In this document: positions 54,935 through 64,000 of the stretch, piece by piece
Numbering within the stretch: position 1 is the first letter of the stretch
How the letters are laid out: each line of letters begins with the position of its first letter
DNA from: Epiperipatus broadwayi
Taxonomy: Eukaryota > Onychophora > Udeonychophora > Euonychophora > Peripatidae
Assembly: GCA_028023455.1 (NCBI GenBank)
Contig: JAQFVV010000017.1
Span: 6,294,098-6,358,097 of the forward strand
Length of the DNA stretch: 64,000 nt
Direction: 5' to 3'
Translations under genes and position numbers: made by a program
Notes under the pieces: model-generated
Told to the model about the DNA's origin: nothing
Database searches by the model: none
Seen by the model: the letters and a program-made list of their open reading frames with translations, nothing else

Positions 54935-56340
54935 TCATCTTAATTAAATACCACTAGGTTATTTTTACGTTTATAGCAAATTTTGTGGTAATCCGTTTAC
55001 TTATTAACTATTTTAAAATAAGCTTATCAAATTTACACCATTTGCCTTTACCATTTTCTTTTCTTTCTCCCTCCAAAAGCAAACTAACAGACGATCTTCT
55101 CTCTTAAATTCGCGCTCTTTTCTTTTTACACTGAGACGCATATGTAATTACTGTATTTATTTTTAATAATTAATTTTAACTGAATAAATGGTTCTGTAAA
55201 TTTAATAGAAATAATTTTTAAGATCATTTTAAACAAATAAAACAAAATATTATTTTTAATAATATTTTACCAAATTTTTATGTGTTGTCAAATTTTAAAA
55301 AGTTAAACGTTTTGATGTGAGTTAGTATATGGGAAGAGGCAAATTTAAATTTATCAAAATAATATGAGAGTAATCTGTTCAAAGTGCAGCTCAAGCCAAT
55401 CAAATCACCAAAAGAAGAAAGAGAAATTTTTTATACTAGTTACACCAAATAATATATTTTATACTAAAATATATGGTTACAATATATATATATATAATCA
55501 GTATTCAGCTTTATATTAAGATAGCCAATCTATATACTTTAAGGGACAGGCTATTCCAACTCACAACTCTTTAGCCTTCCATTTCATTGAAAATCTGATG
55601 ATGGAACATTCAAAGCCCTTGTTAGTGCCAAGGTTGTCATCTTATAGCAACAACTACTTTGTTGATAATAATATTCAGTTTATTATCTTACAATCAACAT
55701 TGCAGAAATATTCAACAATTTAAAATAGATTAAACACTGTTATACAACAGTCGAACAATTTTAAAAACGTAGTTAAAAACTTATTTCCGTTTCAACATGT
55801 TTGAATTTTAAAAAAAGAGATGAAGAAAATAACTGCATTTTTTTCACTATTAGTAAGATGAAAATTTTGAACATATGTTAATGTTTAATAGAAATAGTGG
55901 ACTTAATCAGTGAAGAATTTATTAGCTTCATGCTCCCAAATCAAAATGCTTTAGATTTGCCTATATAATTAAGAAAAATAGGTTATAAAGTCGAATCTCG
56001 TGTTATGATTTGTAGATGTCTCTCTTGCTAAAATTAAGCACTCAAGGCGCATGTACTAAAGTTTTAGCTTTATATAAGTATTACGTGCTGACATTACGCT
56101 TAATAAGAATTAATATTTATAACTATTAGTGTAATTTTCTAGAAATTTAATATAGAAGGAATCCTATTATTAGGCAAATGATGTACAAATGAAAAGCAAA
56201 AGTTTAAAATTAATGTTTCATTTTCTAGTAAATGGTATTTATATTTTGTAATAATATTTTTGTAGCATTTTTATTCGAGTGTAATTGTAAATAGCAATTT
56301 TGAAAAGTTTTTTATGAGATGCTATGCAAATTATTACATT
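54935..56340. other. No recognisable feature
   Basis: AT-rich DNA. A less AT-rich patch at 55060-55140 (ACGATCTTCTCTCTTAAATTCGCG) lies upstream of the candidate exon at 54849 and could be a promoter, but no element was identified. Confidence 0.35.
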
Positions 56341-56352
56341 AACATTTCGTTA

Positions 56353-56733
56353 TCACATGATCACCATTTCTTATGCTTGCACATAACTGTTATTAAAACA
56401 GGTAAAACTCTCCATTAGTAGTGGCACTCAGTGCCAGCCCGAGTAATGAATATATAAGCTATTGAACTTAGATTGAAAATATTATTGTGTTTTCAATTTT
56501 ATTCTCATAGTTTTGTAGTTATATAGAGATAAAAGGTGGTTGCTGGAGGGTTGCATTAGATCCTAAGATCTAGGTGCAGTGCTCTCAGATCTAAGACTCC
56601 TCACTGATGAAGACCATAAGCCAGAAACTAGTCTGGGGATATTGGATGAGTAGGGACAAGCTTTCTGGCATCCATTGATTATTCTGGATGGCACTGAATG
56701 GCACTACTGTATGGATAGTTTTGCCTGTTTTAA
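56353..56733. mobile_element. FB-A element, 381 bp
   Basis: TAACATTTCGTTA (56340-56352) and TAACATTTCATTA (56734-56746) flank it, with one mismatch. The left end is a short inverted end module (ATCACATGATCACC ... CTCTCCATTAGTAG), then it turns into one right arm with a ribozyme. Confidence 0.85.
56584..56650 (+). ncRNA. Hammerhead ribozyme, complete core
   Basis: CTCAG-ATCTAAGAC-TCCTCA, CTGATGA, GAC-CATAA-GCC (one mismatch), GAAAC-TA-GTC with cleavage after 56633, TGGGGATATTGGATGAG. The inner six pairs of stem I are intact. One pair in the second helix is changed. Confidence 0.75.
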
Positions 56734-56746
56734 TAACATTTCATTA

Positions 56747-57048
56747 TAATAGTACTCTATTTACAAGCAGAAATATTTTTTTTTTCTTTATGTGTCAATA
56801 TTTTTTGCAGCCTGCCATAATATTTAATTGTTCATGCATTATAAGATTCGGTTAGTAAATTATTATATCCTGCTTGAGATGATTTTGTGAAAAATGGTCG
56901 ACTTTCAACTTAAGCTAGAAAAAGAGACATCCATACTTTTATGCACTTCAACACCATACTTATGTGGGTTTTACATTTCTATGAATTTTATTTATTTTTG
57001 TACTTACAATTTATGATATTTAATAAATCATTTGTTACTGATATAAAT
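56747..57048. other. No recognisable feature
   Basis: AT-rich spacer between two FB-A elements. Confidence 0.4.
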
Positions 57049-57058
57049 ATTAAATTTA

Positions 57059-59138
57059 AACCACTAAAACTTCACATGATAACCATTTTCTATGCTTGTA
57101 CAAGGTGAAAAAACAGTAGCAAACACTCCATACAATAGTTCCACCCAATGCAAACCATAGCAATCAATGGAAGCCAGAAAGTTGCTATGGCTTGCTCTGG
57201 GTAACACTACTGTATTGAGAGTTTTCTATGGGTTGGACTAAGGCGAAGATGTCTTTATGTCATCTATTTTGTTTTTGGTATATTTGAAAGAAATAGAGAG
57301 AGCAATAGAAAGACTAGTACAAGCGGCAAAGATATCATTAATAGATGGTAAGAGAACATATACGTTATCAGGTCTTTTATTTGGTGATGATATCTTCTTG
57401 TGCACAGAAAGTAGGGAAAATATGGAAGTTAAGCTGAAGACTTGCAGAAGGGTGAGTAAAGAGCTGGGGATTAAATTTAGTGAAGGAAAAGCAAAAATAA
57501 TGATGATAAATGCTGGGGGGGGGGGGGGGAAGAATTTTTATTGGAGGATATAAAGTTAAACGTGGAAATAGTCTTAAGTAATCAGAGGAATTTCTTGGCT
57601 GAATGGGAGAATAGAGTGATAAATGAAGCAAAGAAAAGAAAGGGACTGATAAATAAATTAATAGTATTTTCATATAATAAATATGATGTAACAAGAATTG
57701 TAAGGAAGGGAATGGCAGTAGCAGGGTTAACTTATGGTAATGATGCATTATGTGATAGTAAAGAGGTGTTAGATTACTTAGAAAAAGTACAAAGAGAAGT
57801 AGAAACCCATGCATTAAATACAAATGTATAGACGGCAATGGAGGCAATTCAAAAAGAAATGGGCTGGTCAAATTTTCATATGACAGATGCAAAAAACAAA
57901 ATGAAAATATTCTGTAGATGGCAATTTATGGATAGTAAGAGAATAGCCAAAATAGTATTTAATTGGGTTACAAGTAAAGGGTAGGAAACAAGATAGGTGA
58001 GAAAAGTAGTACGGTATGCAGAAGATTTGGATAAAAACTTTATATCAGTATACTTGTACAAAACGTGGGATGATTGTGTTAGGAGGATTGTTGAGTGTTA
58101 TAGTGGGAAAGAATGGGATAGAAGGATAGATGTATAAATAAAAAATAGGGAGCTAGAGAACTAGTATAGAGAGGAAAAAGAGTTTAAATATATATAAAAG
58201 TAAACAGAATATTGGATTTGAGTTAATTTACAATAATAGCAAGGAAAATAGTTTACTATTTAAGGCTCGAACAGGATCATTAGCAACAAGGGAATATACA
58301 CAAAAATGGCAAAATATGGGTGATTTAGTCTGCAAGTTATATAAGGAAGGCATGGAAAATATTAGGCATCTACTAATAGAATGTAAATGCATACAAGAAA
58401 AAAGGGTACAAATAATAAAGCTGTGTGAGAATAAATACAAACAAAGTGATTATATAGAAAGTGGGTTCTTGGTTTTTATGCTAGGTATGGAAAAAGATAA
58501 AGGGGAATCTAGACATAAAGGCCATAGAGTGGATAAAAATGATGTTGTGGAAATAGGATGGAGCAGGATAGAGAAGAATATGAGAAAAGAGTGGAGTAAG
58601 AAAAGATAAGGTGGCTAACAGGTTTCTCTGGGTATAGTGGCTGAGATTCCTGACTTCGATAAAAGAGCAGTCATATCGCATCACATCAGCATACAGTTTT
58701 AATAGCTTTTCTAAGCAAATGAAATGGTGATCATGTGATGTTTTAATGGTTTAAAAATCAATCCTGCCTGTAGGATTATGGTGACTAGTCTAAAGTCACT
58801 AAAAATATATTAATACTGAACTGTGTTTAGATCTGTATGACTATACAAAGTGAATTAGTTTGGATTGAAAACATTAATTGAGCTCATAGCTTTATAGTTA
58901 ACTAAATATGTAAAAGGTGGCTAGGCTGGAGAGTTGCATTAAATCCAAGGATCTAGGTGCAGTGCACCCTGATCCAAGGTTCCCCACTATTATAAGCCAC
59001 AAGCTAGAAACTAGTTTGGGGATATTGGAGGAGTATGGACTAGATAAGGATTTTATGCACAAACCTTCTAGCTTCCATTGATTGCTATGGCTTGCATTGG
59101 GTTGTGCTACTGTACAAAGAGTTTGCTATTGTTTTAAA
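57059..59138. mobile_element. FB-A element carrying a LINE-gamma insertion
   Basis: ATTAAATTTA at 57049-57058 and 59139-59148 may be the target duplication. The left piece (57061-57225) and the right piece (58700-59138) are FB-A, and LINE-gamma lies between. The right-arm ribozyme (about 58967-59033) has lost its core (CTATTATA), though GAAAC-TA-GTT and TGGGGATATTGGA remain. Confidence 0.7.
57225..58690 (+). mobile_element. LINE-gamma, 5'-truncated copy
   Basis: The reverse transcriptase C-half starts at MSSILFLVYLKEIERAIERL (57257), then TYTLSGLLFGDDIFLCTES (57358; catalytic F-DD with A to G) and GIKFSEGKAKIMMI. Later come VAGLTYGNDALCD (57715) and, after decay, LLFKARTGSLATREY (58253) and MENIRHLLIECKCIQEKRVQ (58346), a zinc-knuckle-like end typical of many LINEs, then IGWSRIEKNMRKEWSKKR. 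The 3' end is TGGCTGAGATTCCTGACTTC plus CATCACATCA. A G run of 13 (57516-57528) breaks the frame. Its longest frames are 98, 96 and 97 codons. Confidence 0.78.
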
Positions 59139-59149
59139 ATTAAATTTAC

Positions 59150-59535
59150 AAAATAAAAAAAACCCAACTTCAAATATTTTTCTTTCAAATTTTTTCCCCA
59201 ACACCAAATTCATTATTTGTAATTCTCTATGACTCTTAAATCATAACTAATTATTGGTTTATCATTTTCAAGTAACCTTTACTTATAGAATAATGAAATA
59301 ACACCTCTCGTATTTTAAATCCAGAAGTAGAATATTACAAGAGAATTGTTTACAATAAATATTCCAATATAACGTATATTCCTAAACATATATTGAAACA
59401 TTATGGCTATACATAAAACGTTTACTTCAACATTGTATTAAAATGTTAAATTATTAAATAATTGCCACAATTAAGACTTTTAATTAAACTAATATATAAA
59501 ATAGCTTATTATTTTAAAAATAATATTTACTGAAA
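59150..59535. other. No recognisable feature
   Basis: AT-rich spacer. Confidence 0.4.
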
Positions 59536-59552
59536 TCAGCTACACTCTTATT

Positions 59553-59908
59553 AAAACAGGCAAAACTCTCTATATGTATTGCCACTCAATGCAAGCCAGA
59601 GTAATCAATGGATGCCCGAAGGCTTGTGCATAAAATCCCCATCTAGTGCCTACTCATCTAATATCTCCAGACTAGTTTCTGGCTTGTGGCCTTCGTCAGT
59701 GAGGAGCCTTGGATCTGAGAGCGCTGCACCTAGATCTTAGGAATTAATGCAACCCTCCAGCAGCCACCTTATATCTTTACTTAACTACAAAACTATGAGT
59801 CTTAAATTGAAAACACTAATATTTTCAATCCAAGCTCATTAGTCATATAACAGTTTAATAACAGTTAGAAGCAAGCATAAGAAATGGTGATCATGTGATG
59901 TTTATTGG
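59553..59908 (-). mobile_element. FB-A element, 356 bp
   Basis: CTACACTCTTATT (59540-59552) and CTACAGTCTTATT (59909-59921) flank it, one mismatch in 13. A left arm on the minus strand is followed by a short inverted end module (GCAAGCATAAGAAATGGTG). Confidence 0.82.
59653..59719 (-). ncRNA. Hammerhead ribozyme, complete core
   Basis: Minus strand: CTC-AG-ATCCAA-GGC-TCCTCA, CTGACGA, GGC-CACAA-GCC, GAAAC-TA-GTC, TGGAGA-TA-TTAGAT-GAG. Two stem I positions are changed (GGAGA for GGGGA, TTAGAT for TTGGAT). The core is complete and stem II is the GGC/GCC type. Confidence 0.78.
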
Positions 59909-59924
59909 CTACAGTCTTATTTAA

Positions 59925-60410
59925 AGTGTTTTAAATTTTTTCTTGGCATATTTATTTGTTGCTACTTATAGTTTTAGACTAAGTATAGTCTTTCAGACTA
60001 AGAGATTCCATACTATATAGTAGTGAAAGTACAGTATAATCAATAGTATTTTTATTAATAGGAGGTATAGTGAGATTTATCCAAAGAATAATCATAAATT
60101 ATAATAAATCAATAGTGAGTCGAAAAGATCAACTATGACATCACAAAATCCAAACAGAATAGCAGAACAAAACGATTATTTAAGTCATTTTTTTTTATAA
60201 ATTATTAATAGAAAACTAATTTGATTTATTTTCTTTTAGTGAAAATGATTTTGGCTTACTTCTGTTTCTAGATAAAAATTTAAAATGTTTTGTTCAAAAA
60301 ACTTAAAAAAAAAATAATTGTAATGCGGCAGTGATAATCATTAGAAGACGTATCTTTAAAATGAATATCGAAATTATTAATGCTATGATATTTATCACAA
60401 TTTTGAACAT
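59925..60410. other. No recognisable feature
   Basis: AT-rich DNA with short A and T runs. Confidence 0.4.
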
Positions 60411-60414
60411 AAAA

Positions 60415-60560
60415 GCTGGAAGAGAAAAGAATTGATGTTTTGGAATACAATGGTCAGCTAGAAAAATACACAAGAGTAGATCTGAACTTTGGTTTGAAGC
60501 ATAAATAACCAGACTGAAATTGTCTTATATTGGTCATATTATAAGATGACCTAATTCATT
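60415..60560 (+). mobile_element. Possible RTE/BovB-type LINE fragment
   Basis: The plus strand reads RIDVLEYNGQLEKYTRVDLN, then KLSYIGHIIR after a shift. BovB-like LINEs have RRIDAFELW-W and L-YFGH--RR in this order near the C-terminus. Short and decayed. Confidence 0.4.
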
Positions 60561-60579
60561 AATAAAGTATATAATAATA

Positions 60580-61439
60580 GTAGCAAAGTCTCCATGTAGT
60601 AATGACATCTAGTGCAAGCCATAGCAATCAACAGATGCTAGAAAGTTTGGGCATCAAATCCTATCTAGTGCCTATTCATCGAATATCCCCAGACTAGTTT
60701 CTAGCTTGTGGCTTTCGTCAGGGAGAAGCCTTGGATCTGAGAGCACTGCATCTAGATTTTTGGATCTAATGCAATCCTCTAGCAGCACCTTTTAACTATT
60801 TAGTTAACTATAAAGCTATGAGACCACAATGAAAACATGATATTTTCAATCCAAGCATTTGTATAATCAAACAGATCTGACTAAACATTTTGATGTCTTT
60901 GATTTTTTTAATAACCACAGTCACCATAATCCTATAAGCAGGTTTGATTTTAAATCACTAAAATATCACATGATCACCATTTCCTATGCTTACACAAGCT
61001 GTTAAAATAGTAGCAACCTCTCCATACAGTAATGCCTTGCAGTGCAAGCCATGGTAATCAATGGATACACCAAAATGTATAAATACTGAACTGGGTTCAG
61101 ACCTGTATGACTATCTTGCATTGAAAACATTATTGTGTTTATTTTGAGTTCATAGCTTTATAATTAACTAAATAGAGGTAAGCAGTGGCTGCTAGAGGGT
61201 TGCTTTAGATCCAAAGATCTAAGTGCAGGGCTCTTAGATCCAAGGCTCCTCAGTGATAAAAGTCATAAGTTAGAAACTAGTTTTGAGATGTTGAAGGAGT
61301 AGGCACTAGATAGAGATTTTATGCACAAACTTTCTAGCATCCATTGATTGCTATGGCTTGCACTAGGTGGCACTACCTTATGAAAAGTTTGCTACTGTTT
61401 TAACAGCTAATATAAATGTAGAAAATGGTGATCATGTGA
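60580..61439. mobile_element. FB-A foldback element, 860 bp
   Basis: The exact target duplication TATATAATAATA is at 60568-60579 and 61440-61451. It has two complete but diverged inverted arms. The loop (60955-61015) and the right end share the end module. The left-arm ribozyme is good. The right-arm one (near 61220-61290) reads GTGATAAAAG and is lost. Confidence 0.88.
60675..60742 (-). ncRNA. Hammerhead ribozyme, near-complete
   Basis: Minus strand: CTC-AG-ATCCAA-GGC-TTCTCC, CTGACGA, AGC-CACAA-GCT, GAAAC-TA-GTC, TGGGGA-TA-TTCGAT-GAA. The base before the core is C rather than A, so the first stem I pair is lost. The core is intact. Confidence 0.7.
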
Positions 61440-61451
61440 TATATAATAATA

Positions 61452-62243
61452 CACCAGAAAAAATGTTAGGGAAAGGAGAAAATATCCAATAATGGAGTAG
61501 ACAGACTCAACAACTACAATAATGACTGCACTATTAAGTGATTTGAAAATTAGAAAAATCATAAGACATTCTTAAGTACTGATATTTAAATCATTACTAG
61601 CCTTCAGATTGAATTTGACAATTTCTAATAATGAAAAATAAAAAATTAAAATCCCCAAATTATAATCAAAGTAAAAAAACAGGTTTTTTTTTTTTTTTTT
61701 AAAAGATTATTTTAATGTTTAAGAAATTAAAAGTGTAAAAACTGTAAGGTTTTTTTATTTTATGCAGGGAAGAGATCAATTAATTCTAGTAGCAGTAAAA
61801 AATTTGCCAAGCTCACAAACGATCTTCGATCTTTCGAAATCATTCTATAATAAATCAATGCCATAACAGATTTTCAGAGATATTAAAAGACAAACTCATA
61901 TTTGCTCCTTGTGCATTATCGATTTCAAATAAAATTTAGTTATGGATTTAAAAATAGTGTTTCCAGCTATAATAACATAATAATTGAGAGAACCCAGCCA
62001 AGTTAACGATGAATGACCATGTGTTACACACATTGAATTCTATTAAATTAAAAAAAAAAAATTACAATTTTTTTACTGATAAATATCCAATTTTATCTTA
62101 AAATGTTATAAAATCTTTAGTTTAATAAAATTTTTAATGGGTTCCCTCAAAATGTATGAACATCACATAAAATCACCATTTCCTATGCTTACACAATCAT
62201 TTGCTATGGGTATGTGCGCTTACAGATATAATTTTTTACTTAC
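61452..62243. other. PUS7 intron, mostly featureless
   Basis: A long T run lies at 61685-61700. At 62155-62205 a trace of the FB-A end module (CATCACATAAAATCACCATT, CCTATGCTTACACAA) is visible. Confidence 0.4.
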
Positions 62244-62331
62244 GTTATCAAATAAATCAGGAAACGAAAGATCATTAAGTTCAGTTAGACTTCCATCTAA
62301 GCTTCTTTCGTTAACAACAAAATCAGAATAT
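62244..62331 (-). CDS. PUS7: PUS7 exon with the YSDF motif
   Basis: This 88-base exon is preceded on the minus strand by the acceptor TTCTTTTAG and followed by the donor GTAAGT. It begins with the last base of a split codon, then reads YSDFVVNERS and ends LSFPDLFDN at a codon boundary. In PUS7 this is the stretch after the conserved KQR, reading YSDF-V-E then LNDLS, which is the first TruD motif and helps form the active site. Phase 0 at its end matches the next exon at 50959. No upstream exon was recognised between 62332 and 64000, so the start codon lies outside. Confidence 0.85.
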
Positions 62332-62694
62332 CTAAAAGAAACAATTATCATTAGTTTATAATGTGAGAACATGCATATATTAATATCATGAATATTATTA
62401 TAATTATTATTAAAACAATCTTTATTTTTGCTCAATATGATCGACTTATAGTAATGATCAAATTAATTTTTGTTACATATAAGAAATATTCACAAATAAA
62501 GTATTAAATAAATTAAAAATTAATTACGATAACCTGAAAAGGTTACAAAATATGGTACATTTTTTTAAACTACACAATTCAAATACATTTGCATGGACTA
62601 AAACTTAAATAAACGATCTAATTTCTCTTTCTTGCCTTTCATTACATAAGCTATACTTTTATTAATTATAATTTTACAAAATACATTTCTTTTA

Positions 62695-63052
62695 AACCAC
62701 TAAACATGACCTGATCACCATTTCCTATGCTTACACAAGTGTTACACTAGATCTGGATAAGCGAATGAGTTTGGAATAAAAACATTGTGTTTTCATTTTG
62801 GACTCATAGCTTTGTAGGTAATTGAAAAGGTAAAAGGTAGTGTCCAGAGAGTTGCATGGGATCCTAAGATCTAAATGCAGTCCTCTCAGATCCAAAGCTC
62901 TTTACTGATGAAAGCCACAAGTTAGAAACTAGTTTGGGGATATTAGACAAATCGACACTATTGTAGAGATTTTATACACAAACCTTGCTTCCATTGATTA
63001 TCATGGCTTGCACTGGGTGGCGCTACTATATAGAAAGTAGGCTACTGTTGTT
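62695..63052 (+). mobile_element. FB-A element, 358 bp
   Basis: The exact target duplication ACATTTCTTTTA is at 62683-62694 and 63053-63064. The left end module (ACCACTAAACATGACCTGATC) is followed by one right arm. It is diverged, with the opening half of the unit deleted. Confidence 0.87.
62885..62948 (+). ncRNA. Hammerhead ribozyme, core complete, stem I weakened
   Basis: CTCAG-ATCCAAAGC-TCTTTA, CTGATGA, AGC-CACAA-GTT, GAAAC-TA-GTT with cleavage after 62934, TGGGGATATTAGAC. TCTTTA pairs with TGGGGA using three G-U pairs. Confidence 0.65.
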
Positions 63053-63299
63053 ACATTTCTTTTACCAAATATTTACTAGTATGATCAACTCTATTGACTG
63101 ATTTTCTTTTAATTTCTTAAACTGGTGAAATTTAAATTGCACATATATATTAAATATATGCACATACATCCACAGCAATATAAAAAAATGTACATATCAA
63201 TTTATCAGTCTTTTATCAAACATTCTTGACCATGTAGCTTTGAAAAATAGTTAATTCGGAACTGAATTTGAATGAAATAAAGAAATTTACTGCTATGAT

Positions 63300-63400
63300 G
63301 TGAAAAGCTATGAATTGGAGATATTGAATTAAACTTAAAAGAAAACTTCATCCTATAATGATATGATAATGGTCAAAAATAATAATAATGATTATGATAT
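63300..63400 (+). mobile_element. Possible LINE-alpha 3' end
   Basis: The plus strand has GAATTAAACTTAAAAGAAAACTTC (decayed WIKLGETF), then ATAATGATATGATAATGG and an AAT/ATG-rich tail, as at 49203 and 42950. Confidence 0.3.
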
Positions 63401-63404
63401 ATAT

Positions 63405-64000
63405 ATTATAACAGATCTGTTATATGGCACACAATAATATAGTGTATGTGCACAAATATATATATAAAGTTGAAAGGAAAAGTAGAAATAAACACAGACA
63501 TAAATTTTTGTAGATATTTTCTACATTTCACTTAAAATAAAAATAATAAATAAAGGGTTAAACAATTCTAAATTTAAAACAGAATTTTATTATTAATTAA
63601 AACATTTAAAAAGTTCTAAATAAATTATTATTATTATTCAGATTTTGAAATTTAAAAACACACATGTTTTTAATAATTTTAAAAATTTCTATTATGTATT
63701 TTTGAAATCTTTTAATTAATTGGTAAATTTCTCTAAGTAAAAACATGTAGATCACACCTTTAGTAAAAATTTCAAACTTGTTTTTGAAAGGATTAGTGAT
63801 TTGAAAAGTGTAAAAACATATAGATGACACTTCAGCAATAATCTAAAAGTAGCATTTGATTAAAATTGTTTTTAATCAAGATTAGACAGATTGAAAACAG
63901 TCTGTGATGTGTTGTTATCATCCCCAATCCAAGTCTATAAAAGGATTGGCTAAAAAAATATTTTAATCTGGATTGTAGTTTCTGTAAAAGCTGGCTGGAA
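63405..64000. other. No recognisable feature
   Basis: AT-rich DNA upstream of the first visible PUS7 exon. The exon that must precede 62331 was not found here. Confidence 0.4.

Noticed and set aside
57377-57892. 171-codon minus-strand frame rich in leucine, proline and histidine
   Set aside because: It is antisense to LINE-gamma, created by the purine-rich coding strand.

Overview
The window is animal nuclear DNA. It is strongly AT-rich, genes have GT-AG introns, the standard genetic code fits, and nearly all of it is intron and transposon sequence. The non-LTR elements, mariner remnants, Penelope-like GIY-YIG fragments and tRNA-like SINEs point to an invertebrate. I cannot name the species from sequence alone.

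Host gene: the only host gene I can name is a PUS7-like (TruD family) pseudouridine synthase on the minus strand. Five exons join in frame: 62331-62244, 50959-50873, 50459-50326, 35611-35504 and 28659-28582. The introns are about 11.3, 0.4, 14.7 and 6.8 kb. The first exons lie beyond base 64000. I did not find the exons after 28582. The rest of the window is repeats lying inside or downstream of this gene.

Main discovery: a family of foldback elements (called FB-A here), with roughly 20 copies or fragments. It carries a hammerhead self-cleaving ribozyme: core CTGATGA, three-pair stem II, GAAAC-TA-GTC, and a stem I of 6+6+3 pairs. Copies have 12-13 bp target duplications, are built from permuted, inverted pieces of a circular unit of about 455 bp, and often carry the ribozyme in both arms on opposite strands. 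Two unrelated foldback families, FB-D (2.3, 45 and 51.9 kb) and FB-C (8.2 and 14.5 kb), carry their own hammerhead or hammerhead-like motifs. Together they resemble animal retrozymes, non-coding elements thought to depend on Penelope-like elements. Penelope-type GIY-YIG endonuclease sequences occur at 18.2, 31.8 and 33.2-33.7 kb. The last is an intact reading frame inside a fresh inverted-repeat insertion.

Layout: 0-3 kb, LINE-alpha fragment and nested foldbacks; 3.2-3.9 kb, LTR; 4.8-7.1 kb, two large FB-A elements; 7.7-10.3 kb, minus-strand LINEs; 10.5-14.8 kb, FB-A pieces, mariner, FB-C; 17-19 kb, SINEs and a GIY-YIG remnant; 20.2-25.5 kb, a recent 2.6 kb tandem duplication caused by recombination between FB-A arms; 28.6 kb, PUS7 exon; 29.9-34.7 kb, LINE-beta copies with nested FB-A and Penelope-like insertions; 35.5 kb, PUS7 exon; 36 kb, 111-bp tandem array; 37.3-44.7 kb, LINEs including the best LINE-alpha copy, split by foldback FB-B; 45-46.3 kb, FB-D; 47-49.3 kb, SINE and two mariner remnants; 50.3-51 kb, two PUS7 exons; 52-56.3 kb, featureless AT-rich DNA; 56.3-63.1 kb, five FB-A elements, a LINE-gamma copy and a PUS7 exon.

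Family names (LINE-alpha/beta/gamma/delta, FB-A to FB-H, SINE-1/2) are local labels. No database was searched.
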